Shown piece by piece: positions 1-5,084 of a stretch of 7,739 bases of DNA. The notes below the pieces were generated by a model. The model was not told the origin of the DNA and made no database searches. It was given only the letters and a program-made list of their open reading frames with translations. The translations under genes were made by a program, and so were the position numbers. Within the stretch, counting starts at the first letter, position 1. Each line of letters opens with the position of its first letter. Source of the DNA: Rhodospirillales bacterium RIFCSPLOWO2_12_FULL_67_15 (GTDB lineage: Bacteria > Pseudomonadota > Alphaproteobacteria > Rhodospirillales > 2-12-FULL-67-15); contig MIAC01000070.1 in the NCBI GenBank assembly GCA_001830475.1, positions 1 through 7,739 of the forward strand. The letters run 5' to 3'.

Positions 1-300
1 GTGATTCGCGCCGACGAAAGTTAACGAGCGAAATCGCGCGTGCAAATGAATCGCCCGCACACGAGAAACGGATCGGGCGCGCATTCACGAACGGGCCGTT
101 CGCGCACCATGGAGACGAACGCGCGGGGTGTGGTCTTGCGCAAGATGCGAGTCCTTCGCCCCGGCAATGCGCGTGTCGGGGCGGATGCAATCGCCAAGCG
201 GCGCGTCCGCCGCGAAGCGCGACGCCCCGTTTGGGCATTCCGGGCCGCCTTGCCAAGGAGGGCGCCAAGGCCTATTTTCCGGCCATTCTTCGCCGTCCGA
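1..300. other. Region without a convincing gene, upstream of tRNA-Thr
   Basis: No frame here has a recognisable protein. In frame 1 the first bases read V-I-R-A-D-E-S then TAA at 22-24, which could be the end of a gene entering from the left, but seven codons cannot settle that. A 7-bp inverted repeat (157-163 with 177-183, 13-nt loop) lacks a T-run and may be chance in GC-rich DNA. The right end carries the candidate tRNA promoter listed separately. Open frames on both strands here have arginine- and proline-rich shadow composition. Confidence 0.5.
250..278 (+). promoter_or_regulatory. Candidate sigma70 promoter for tRNA-Thr
   Basis: TTGCCA at 250-255 (5/6 to TTGACA) and TATTTT at 273-278 (4/6 to TATAAT) are separated by exactly 17 nt. 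Transcription would start near 285, about 15 nt before the mature tRNA 5' end, a sensible leader length. No terminator is visible between the tRNA and the methyltransferase, so this promoter could also serve the downstream gene. This is pattern matching only. Confidence 0.45.
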
Positions 301-375
301 GCCGGCGTAGCTCAGGGGTAGAGCAACGCATTCGTAATGCGTGGGCCGGGGGTTCAAATCCCTCCGCCGGCACCA
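301..375 (+). tRNA. tRNA-Thr, anticodon CGT, CCA encoded
   Basis: The full cloverleaf can be drawn. The 7-bp acceptor stem pairs 301-307 (GCCGGCG) with 365-371 (CGCCGGC). The D stem is GCTC (310-313) with GAGC (321-324). The 5-bp anticodon stem is ACGCA (326-330) with TGCGT (338-342), around loop TTCGTAA with anticodon CGT at 333-335, which reads ACG threonine codons. The T stem is 348-352 with 360-364, and its loop begins TTCAAAT. Discriminator A372 is followed by an encoded CCA (373-375). The T stem has one G-T pair; otherwise the molecule looks intact and functional. It ends only 30 bases before the next start codon. Confidence 0.97.
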
Positions 376-405
376 TTTCCTTCGGTCAGAACTGAGGCGC
401 AGGCG

Positions 406-1116
406 GTGAAATTCCAGGGGCCCGAGGATTTCTATCGGACCTACGGCCGCTTCAAGGATTACGCCCGGCCGTCCCTCAAGCCCAAACACGTTCGCTGGTT
501 CGACCGGGAATTCTGGATTCCCGCGGCCATGGGCCCCGATCTCGCCGTGCTCGAACTCGGCTGCGGCACCGGGCAATTTCTGCTTTATCTGCGCGCCAAG
601 GGGGTGCGGCGCTTCGTCGGCGTCGACCGCGACCCGGCGGTCCGGAACGTCATGGAGCCCGATATCGCCGCGCGCGTCATCACCGCGGACATCGCCGGCG
701 CGCTCGATCGCTTGACGGCGGAAGCGCCCTTCGACCGCATCGTCCTGTTCGACGTGCTGGAGCACTTCGCGCCGTGGGAGGGCGCGAATCTTCTGCTCGG
801 GCTGCGCGACCGCCTGACGTCCGACGGAAGGGTGGTGGTGCGGGTGCCGAACGCCGCCTCGCCGTGGGGGCAGCAGCATCAGCATTCGGACCTGACCCAT
901 AAGGCGGCCTACACTCCGACAAGCCTGCACCAGCTCGCGCTCGCGACCGGATTCGCGTGCCGCGCGGTTTTGCCGCAGCGGCGAGGGAGTCCCGTTCGCC
1001 GGATCACCGAAGATGTGGTGAATAAACTTCTCTCTCGGCTTTTGACCGAACCGCCGCCGCTGTGGAGCGCGAACATCGTCGCGGTCTTCGAAAAGGCCGG
1101 TGTGGTACCCTTCTAG
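406..1116 (+). CDS. Class I SAM-dependent methyltransferase
   Basis: This 236-residue Rossmann-fold methyltransferase presumably transfers a methyl group from S-adenosylmethionine. Motif I, VLELGCGTG, is at residues 48-56, the acidic strand-2 motif GVDRD at 72-76, and FDRIVLFDVLEHF at 109-121 is the post-motif-II segment typical of Methyltransf_11/23-like proteins. A later segment, VRVPNAASPWG followed by QHSDLTHKAAYTP, resembles methyltransferases found in glycan or polysaccharide loci, so a sugar or lipid-linked glycan is a plausible substrate; that is inference. The frame stays open back to an ATG at 337, but that ATG lies inside the tRNA. GTG at 406 is chosen because GAGG (394-397) sits 8 nt upstream. 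The next gene is a membrane GT-C-like protein 42 nt downstream, so co-transcription is likely. The TAG stop lies in the first copy of a 26-bp repeat. Confidence 0.88.
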   Translation: MKFQGPEDFYRTYGRFKDYARPSLKPKHVRWFDREFWIPAAMGPDLAVLELGCGTGQFLLYLRAKGVRRFVGVDRDPAVRNVMEPDIAARVITADIAGALDRLTAEAPFDRIVLFDVLEHFAPWEGANLLLGLRDRLTSDGRVVVRVPNAASPWGQQHQHSDLTHKAAYTPTSLHQLALATGFACRAVLPQRRGSPVRRITEDVVNKLLSRLLTEPPPLWSANIVAVFEKAGVVPF

Positions 1117-1138
1117 GCGATCGAATCCACCACGCTGC
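1113..1138. repeat. 26-bp direct repeat, copy 1
   Basis: This begins CTAGGCGATCGAATCC and matches 2775-2800 at 25 of 26 positions (G1123 against A2785). It supplies the TAG stop of the methyltransferase. Read on the minus strand it would encode S-V-V-D-S-I-A-stop, almost the same as the C-terminus encoded by copy 2 within the flagellin-like gene. No homology extends past either end. Confidence 0.9.
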
Positions 1139-1158
1139 TTCGGATGGGAGGCGATGGC

Positions 1159-2778
1159 ATGAGCAGCGCGATTTTGTCCCGAGTGCGCGGAGGCGGAGCC
1201 GCGGCGGCGGCGCTGCTGGCGCTGCCGGCCGTCTTTGTCGCCGTCTCGCTCGCGCTGCGTCAGGCGGGCGGCGCGTTCTGGGAATGGCATATCGTCGATC
1301 CGTCGTATTTCTATCTTTTCGACTCGGTCCACATCGCCCGGTTCACGTCCCCCGGCCAGTCTTTTCATCCGGGAACCCCGGTGCAGATTCTCGGCGCGCT
1401 CGCGCTCAGGCTGGCGTACCCGTTGTCGTCCGGGGCGGAGCTCGCGGCCCGTGTGTTCGACGATCCGGAAGCGCATCTTCGTCTGCTCAGCAACGTCCTT
1501 CTCGGGCTGAACGCGGTCGCGCTTCTGATCGCCGGCGCGGCCGTGCGCGCGCATCAAGGCAGCTTGGCCCTCGCGCTGTTGATGCAGGCGGGGCCGTTTC
1601 TCTCCATGGTGATTCTGAAGAACGCCTACCACGTCAGGCCGGAATCCCTGCTGATCGCGACCGCGCTCGCGCTTTCCGTTCTCGTTCTGGCGGCAGGAAG
1701 GACCTGGAGCCGCGACGGCGACGCGCGAAAGCTCGCGATCGCGTTCGGCGCGGTCGCGGGCTTCGGGGTGGCGACCAAGCTGACCGCGGCGCCGGTGTTT
1801 CTGCTGCCGCTGTTTCTGCTCGGCGGGGCGCGGGGAATCGCCGTCTACGCCGTGGCGGCGGCGGCGGCGTTCGTGGTGTTCACCGCGCCGGCGCTTCCCA
1901 ACTTCGGCCGTGTTCTCGACTTCACTATCGCCGTTCTCTCGCGCAGCGGCGCCTACGGCGGCGGTTCGGAATTCGTGATCGACACGGCCGCCTATCCGCG
2001 CGCCGTTCTCAGCGTCGCCAGCCGGCCGATCGTGCACCTGCAGATCGTTTTCGGCGCAGCCGCGCTGGCGATCGCGGCCTGGCGCCGGCGGCGGGGTCTC
2101 GCGGTGCCGGTCTTCGAACTCCGCGCGCTCGCCGGATTGACGCTGGCGATCGCCCTGCAAGTGTTGGCCGTGGCCAAGCAGCCGACGGCGAACTACATGG
2201 TTCCCGCCTACATGCTGGCGCCCTTGAGCGTGATCCTGTTCATCCGGTTCGTCGCCGGATTGGGGCTCGGGGACGCGGGCTTGCGCCGGCGCGCCGCGGT
2301 CGCGGTCGCCGTTCTGCTCGCGGCCGTCGCCGCCGCACAGACGTTCGCCGTCCGCCGTCAGTACGTCGAGCTCGCCGGCAAGCGCGCCGAGGCGCAAAGG
2401 GTCGACAACGGCCGCTTCGCGGCGTGCGCGCGGGTCTATTTCTTTCCCGCCAGCAGCGCTTCCTTCGCGCTCTTTCTCGGCAACTGGTGGACCGGCAGCC
2501 GCCAGGGAGAGGCGGTCGCCCGCCGGGTGCCGGCGAACGACCTTTGGTTCGAGCAGAACATCATGGACCTGCGCGACGCACGCGGTTCGCGCGATCTCGG
2601 CCGGGTGCTGGCGGGAGCCCCTTGCGTTTTCCTGCGCGGCGGGCATCCGGATCCGATCGGCGCCTTTCTCGCCCGCCACGCGCCGGGTGTCGCGTTCGCT
2701 CGGTCCTGCTCGACGCGGGAGGAGACGGTCCTGACCCGCGGCGTGGATTGCACGGGCCGGCTGATGCCGAAAAACTAG
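1159..2778 (+). CDS. Polytopic membrane protein, GT-C glycosyltransferase-like
   Basis: This is a 539-residue integral membrane protein. A first hydrophobic segment lies at about residues 14-34, followed by a large loop with VDPSYFYLFDSVHIA and then HPGTPVQILG (about 46-79). Roughly eight to ten further hydrophobic stretches run to about residue 398, and a soluble tail of about 140 residues follows. One N-terminal segment, an acidic periplasmic loop with an HPGTP-type motif, many membrane spans and a soluble C-terminus is the plan of GT-C enzymes (PMT/ArnT-like), which transfer sugars from polyprenyl-phosphate donors. Family membership and substrate are inferred. ATG 1159 is preferred to ATG 1144 because GGGAGG (1146-1151) lies 7 nt upstream of it. 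The stop overlaps that of the convergent flagellin-like gene. The gene sits between the two copies of a 26-bp repeat, suggesting later insertion. Confidence 0.75.
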   Translation: MSSAILSRVRGGGAAAAALLALPAVFVAVSLALRQAGGAFWEWHIVDPSYFYLFDSVHIARFTSPGQSFHPGTPVQILGALALRLAYPLSSGAELAARVFDDPEAHLRLLSNVLLGLNAVALLIAGAAVRAHQGSLALALLMQAGPFLSMVILKNAYHVRPESLLIATALALSVLVLAAGRTWSRDGDARKLAIAFGAVAGFGVATKLTAAPVFLLPLFLLGGARGIAVYAVAAAAAFVVFTAPALPNFGRVLDFTIAVLSRSGAYGGGSEFVIDTAAYPRAVLSVASRPIVHLQIVFGAAALAIAAWRRRRGLAVPVFELRALAGLTLAIALQVLAVAKQPTANYMVPAYMLAPLSVILFIRFVAGLGLGDAGLRRRAAVAVAVLLAAVAAAQTFAVRRQYVELAGKRAEAQRVDNGRFAACARVYFFPASSASFALFLGNWWTGSRQGEAVARRVPANDLWFEQNIMDLRDARGSRDLGRVLAGAPCVFLRGGHPDPIGAFLARHAPGVAFARSCSTREETVLTRGVDCTGRLMPKN

Positions 2779-2800
2779 GCGATCAAATCCACCACGCTGC
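2775..2800. repeat. 26-bp direct repeat, copy 2
   Basis: This begins CTAGGCGATCAAATCC. It carries the TAG stop of the membrane-protein gene on the plus strand and, on the minus strand, the last residues (S-V-V-D-L-I-A-stop) of the flagellin-like gene. The CTAG at 2775-2778 serves as part of both stops. Its partner is 1113-1138. Confidence 0.9.
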
Positions 2801-3539
2801 CGCGGGCGAAAAACGTGAGCCGCGTGCCCTGATCGAGCGTGCGGACGGCCTGCGCCGCCGCCGAACTGAAGGCGAGGCGCTCCTCCATCCCTTCCAGCGT
2901 CTGCAACCGGCGCGAAGCGAGTTCGCGGGCGCGCGCCAGCGTCCGTTCCGCCTGCTCGATTTCGGTATTGGTGACGGCCTTGAATCCGCCGACCCGCCCG
3001 GAAAGTTCCGGCGCGCCGAACCCGAGCCCGAGGCTGTCGAGCGCCTGAGGCGCAAGCGTTATGGACCCGCCGAAGCGGGTCGTCTGCACCTCGATCGCGC
3101 GGGCGCCGGAAGCGATGAAGTTGGCGCCGTTGCGCGTCGAGGCCGCGACCAGCGCGTTGATGTCGGCAAGGGCGCGGCGGGCTTCGGCCTGGATGTTCAG
3201 GCGCGAAATCCGCGTCCCGCCGACGGCGAGCTGCACGTTTTCCCCGACCAGCGAGCTGGTCCGGGCCTCGGCGACGGCGGCGTGCAGGGCGGCGAGAGTA
3301 TCGAGGATCGTGCGGGCGTCCGCGATCGCCGCCGAAAGGGCCGCGCGGGCGTCGGTCACGCTGATGGAAATGGAGCTGGCGCTGTCCGCTGCCCGCGCCG
3401 ACGCTTCGAGGCTCGAGCCGGGGCGGGAAAGCCTTCCCGCCGGCGTCGCTCTAGGCGCGGAAAGCGCGGTCAGCACCCGGGGCGCGAGCTCCCGGATCAG
3501 GGACGCGGAAAGTGGATCGAACTCGGCCATCGGCTCCAT
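2775..3539 (-). CDS. Flagellin-like (FliC domain) protein, orphan
   Basis: This 254-residue, strongly helical protein is rich in Ala and Ser and has no cysteine. Residues from about 120 resemble the D1 and C-terminal regions of alphaproteobacterial flagellins. A segment with RALADINALVAASTRNGANF matches the flagellin pattern 'ID.LV..AS..NG.NLL', and SITLAPQALDSLGLG follows. A final helix with LEGMEERLAFSSAAAQAVRT recalls the flagellin 'Q.R..F....I..L..G...LT' region. The conserved flagellin N-terminus is missing, since the first 50 residues are unlike it. It may therefore be a derived flagellin-like or hook-filament-related protein rather than a filament subunit. The start is uncertain: ATG at 3539 lacks a clear RBS, while an ATG three codons later has GGAG 3 nt upstream. 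It is convergent with the GT-C-like gene, with stops overlapping in CTAG. Identity rests on pattern recognition only. Confidence 0.6.
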   Translation of the reverse strand: MEPMAEFDPLSASLIRELAPRVLTALSAPRATPAGRLSRPGSSLEASARAADSASSISISVTDARAALSAAIADARTILDTLAALHAAVAEARTSSLVGENVQLAVGGTRISRLNIQAEARRALADINALVAASTRNGANFIASGARAIEVQTTRFGGSITLAPQALDSLGLGFGAPELSGRVGGFKAVTNTEIEQAERTLARARELASRRLQTLEGMEERLAFSSAAAQAVRTLDQGTRLTFFARGSVVDLIA

Positions 3540-3543
3540 CGCA

Positions 3544-3569
3544 ACGCGTCAGCCGGCAATGGTTGGGCC
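3544..3569 (-). promoter_or_regulatory. Weak sigma54-like site before the flagellin-like gene
   Basis: On the minus strand, GGCCCAACCATTGC (3569 down to 3556) has GG-N10-GC spacing with a good TTGC -12 half but a poor -24 flank. Transcription would start near 3544, favouring the ATG at 3530 preceded by GGAG. Sigma54 control is known for several alphaproteobacterial flagellar genes. The minimal pattern is common by chance in GC-rich DNA. A perfect TATAAT on the same strand (3675-3670) without a -35 partner is an alternative. Confidence 0.2.
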
Positions 3570-3774
3570 GGCCGCAAAATACGCTCACTGGGCCATTCTG
3601 GCGATGCGTCGGCGCTGGGCTCCCGTTCATGGGGCTGGAGGGCCGCCATCGGGCCGCGCCACAAAAATCATTATAACATGGCGGTTCCAGGTCCCCTCCG
3701 CGCCGCTTTCGCGGCGGAGCCGGTTCCGCACCCGCCAAAAATCTCTATTTTTTATGGAGTTAGGGTTTCCCGCC

Positions 3775-3791
3775 CTAAGAAATGTTCTAAA
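3775..3791 (+). promoter_or_regulatory. Candidate Irr operator (ICE) upstream of irr
   Basis: CTAAGAA-ATG-TTCTAAA matches the known ICE consensus TTTAGAA-N3-TTCTAAA at 12 of 14 specified positions, with the right half perfect. It is followed 3 nt later by a -35-like TTGTCT (3795-3800), although no good -10 is visible. Its position before a Fur/Irr-type gene suggests autoregulation. The TTAGGG/CCCTAA inverted repeat at 3760-3778 overlaps its left end. Confidence 0.6.
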
Positions 3792-3927
3792 CAGTTGTCT
3801 AACCGCCCAAGATATCCCACATTAAGCACGATACCCGGCGTGTTCGTCCGTGCGCGCGGCCGCCGGCGGCGCGTTCCCGGGCGCGCAAGACGCGCCAGCC
3901 ATTCAGTCGTCAAGGAGCCCCGTTTCC

Positions 3928-4362
3928 ATGATCCATGCCCGTACCCAGAATCGCGGCCGGCCCTACGGTCCGGCGCTCGAGCGCCTTCGCGCCGCGGGGC
4001 TGCGACCGACGCGCCAGCGGCTCGCGCTCGCCAAACTCCTGTTCGAGGGCGCCGACCGCCACGTCAGCGCCGAGGTGTTGCACGAGGAGGCGCAAGGGGT
4101 CGGCATCCGCGTCTCGCTCGCGACCATCTACAACACGTTGCACCAGTTCACGGCCACCGGGCTGATGCGCGAAATCGTGGTCGACAGCCAGCGCTCCTAC
4201 TTCGACACCAACGTCACCAACCACCACCATTTCTTCTATGAATCCTCGGGCCGGCTCCAGGACATCCCCGCCGAGGAGGTGCGCGTCGCGCGCCTGCCCG
4301 GGACGCCCGCGGGAACCCGCGTCAGCCGGGTCGACGTGGTCGTCCGGCTCGCCGAGAAATGA
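3928..4362 (+). CDS. irr: Irr-type iron response regulator (Fur family)
   Basis: This 144-residue Fur-superfamily regulator acts in the cytoplasm. The winged-helix N-terminus includes [20 protein letters not shown] (about 20-39) and the recognition region [13 protein letters not shown] (62-74). The dimerisation domain carries [13 protein letters not shown] (91-103). The triple histidine (99-101) in this context is the Irr signature, known as a heme/metal-binding motif. Irr in alphaproteobacteria represses or activates iron, heme and oxidative-stress genes according to heme status. The protein has no cysteine, so it lacks both the GCPWHD heme-regulatory motif of Bradyrhizobium Irr and the structural CxxC zinc site of classical Fur and PerR. 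ATG 3928 is chosen because AAGGAG (3912-3917) lies 10 nt upstream; a longer GTG start at 3850 looks unlikely. An ICE-like site precedes the gene and rubrerythrin follows. Confidence 0.85.
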   Translation: MIHARTQNRGRPYGPALERLRAAGLRPTRQRLALAKLLFEGADRHVSAEVLHEEAQGVGIRVSLATIYNTLHQFTATGLMREIVVDSQRSYFDTNVTNHHHFFYESSGRLQDIPAEEVRVARLPGTPAGTRVSRVDVVVRLAEK

Positions 4363-4385
4363 GCCGGACGTAATAATAATTATTT
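4341..4385 (+). terminator. Hairpin at the 3' end of irr, probable terminator
   Basis: A perfect 10-bp inverted repeat, CGTCCGGCTC (4341-4350) with GAGCCGGACG (4361-4370), has a 10-nt loop. It overlaps the irr stop codon at 4360-4362. An AT-only tail follows (TAATAATAATTATTT), which is U-containing but not a clean U-run. It probably ends irr transcripts, leaving rubrerythrin to its own promoter. Confidence 0.55.
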
Positions 4386-4412
4386 GCGTATTTATAGACT
4401 TATCCGAAATAT

Positions 4413-4429
4413 ATTGGAATAATTATAAA
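4413..4429 (+). promoter_or_regulatory. Candidate Irr operator (ICE) upstream of rubrerythrin
   Basis: ATTGGAA-TAA-TTATAAA agrees with TTTAGAA-N3-TTCTAAA at 11 of 14 positions (5/7 left, 6/7 right) with the correct 3-nt spacer. It ends 4 nt before a consensus -35. The surrounding segment 4371-4433 is strongly AT-rich, which raises the chance of accidental matches. It may mediate Irr control of the rubrerythrin operon. Confidence 0.45.
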
Positions 4430-4433
4430 GTAC

Positions 4434-4462
4434 TTGACAGGGTCCGTACGGCCGTCCATATC
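4434..4462 (+). promoter_or_regulatory. sigma70 promoter of the rubrerythrin operon
   Basis: A perfect TTGACA at 4434-4439 is followed after 17 nt by CATATC at 4457-4462, a weak -10 with 3/6 matches. Transcription would start around 4469, giving a leader of about 70 nt before the rubrerythrin ATG. A strong -35 with a poor -10 suits a regulated promoter. The ICE-like site lies immediately upstream. Confidence 0.55.
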
Positions 4463-4538
4463 AAAGGGGTTCCGGGGCGGTTTCCGCGCCGGTCACCGCT
4501 TCAATCGTGCAACCCAGGAAAAGGAAAGGAACGATCCC

Positions 4539-4961
4539 ATGTCGAAGAAGCTGAAAGGCACCAAGACCGAGGAAAATCTCAAGGCCGCCTTCGCCGGCGA
4601 ATCCCAGGCCAACCGCCGCTATCTCTATTTCGCGCAGAAGGCCGACGTCGAAGGCTACAACGACGTCTCCGCCGTGTTCCGCTCGACCGCCGAAGGCGAG
4701 ACCGGGCACGCCCACGGGCACCTCGAGTTCCTCGAGGCGGTCGGCGATCCCGCCACCGGCAAGCCGATCGGCCCCACCGCCGATAACCTGCGCTCGGCGA
4801 TCGCGGGCGAGACCCACGAGTACACCGACATGTACCCGGGCATGGCCAAGGCCGCCCGCCAGGAAGGGTTCGACGAGATCGCCGACTGGTTCGAGACGCT
4901 GGCCAAGGCCGAGAAGTCCCACGCCGGGCGCTTCAAGAAAGCCCTCGACGCGATGGGCTGA
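4539..4961 (+). CDS. rbr: Rubrerythrin, diiron domain only
   Basis: This 140-residue ferritin-like four-helix protein is the non-heme diiron peroxidase rubrerythrin, which reduces hydrogen peroxide in the cytoplasm. The expected iron ligands are present: E21 in [12 protein letters not shown]54 and H57 in EGETGH, E91 and E94 in GETHE, and E125 and H128 in EKSH. Classical rubrerythrins are about 190 residues with a C-terminal rubredoxin domain bearing two CxxC pairs; here the protein ends after the diiron domain and has no cysteine, so it needs an external electron donor. The Fe-S protein encoded next is an obvious candidate by context. ATG 4539 follows a purine-rich RBS (AAGGA at 4526-4530, 8 nt upstream). 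It has its own promoter with an ICE-like site, and a large hairpin follows its stop. Confidence 0.93.
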   Translation: MSKKLKGTKTEENLKAAFAGESQANRRYLYFAQKADVEGYNDVSAVFRSTAEGETGHAHGHLEFLEAVGDPATGKPIGPTADNLRSAIAGETHEYTDMYPGMAKAARQEGFDEIADWFETLAKAEKSHAGRFKKALDAMG

Positions 4962-4969
4962 GGCCGGAT

Positions 4970-5007
4970 CGGCCCGCCTTCGCGCCTGATGGCGCTTCGG
5001 CGGGCCG
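4970..5007 (+). terminator. Two-tier hairpin after rubrerythrin (attenuator or stabiliser)
   Basis: A perfect 9-bp stem, CGGCCCGCC (4970-4978) with GGCGGGCCG (4999-5007), encloses a symmetric TTC/TTC internal loop. Above it is a 5-bp stem GCGCC (4982-4986) with GGCGC (4991-4995), closed by TGAT. No U-run follows. It lies 8 nt after the rubrerythrin stop and 77 nt before the next start. It may reduce read-through or protect the rubrerythrin mRNA 3' end, making rubrerythrin more abundant than the distal products. Confidence 0.5.
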
Positions 5008-5084
5008 GCCGCATCTCCATTCAAAAGCGTACCCTGGCCGGACGGGGCGGAGGGACCCGTCACGGCACGTAAGGAACTCGTCTC

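Larger units (their letters stand above)
3540..3927. other. Divergent intergenic region before irr
   Basis: This 388-bp stretch between the flagellin-like gene and irr contains no recognisable protein. It holds a GC hairpin at 3701-3716 (CGCCGC-TTTC-GCGGCG), an AT-richer block at about 3730-3830, an inverted repeat TTAGGG/CCCTAA (3760-3765 and 3773-3778), and the candidate Irr operator that overlaps that repeat. On the minus strand a TATAAT lies at 3670-3675 without a good -35. The 5' leader of irr probably begins after about 3820. Confidence 0.6.

Noticed and set aside
358..375. tRNA-Thr 3' end as an integration (att) site for the following genes
   Set aside because: No second copy of the tRNA 3' end and no integrase were seen in the window. 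The methyltransferase has composition like the surrounding chromosome.
337..405. N-terminal extension of the methyltransferase starting at ATG 337
   Set aside because: The ATG lies inside the tRNA anticodon arm region, and GTG 406 has a properly spaced GAGG.
85..2679. Very long minus-strand open frame (864 codons) across the tRNA, methyltransferase and membrane-protein genes
   Set aside because: Its translation is Arg/Gly/Glu-rich shadow sequence. The stretch opposite the tRNA reads RRRDLNPRPTHYECVALPLS, the well-known false peptide produced by translating tRNA genes backwards. The plus-strand genes have clear motifs and RBSs.
3701..3716. CGCCGC-TTTC-GCGGCG hairpin as a terminator
   Set aside because: No gene ends upstream on either strand in a way that needs it and no U-run follows directly, so it is only mentioned in the intergenic description.
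1062..4241. Long plus-strand open frame (1059 codons) in another frame
   Set aside because: It runs through two plus genes, a minus gene and the irr promoter. Composition is extreme in Arg and no domain is recognisable; it is a high-GC artefact.
4371..4386. Classical Fur box in the AT-rich TAATAATAATTATTT tract
   Set aside because: The match to GATAATGATAATCATTATC is poor and explained by AT content. The irr terminator tail occupies the same bases, and the local regulator is Irr-type.
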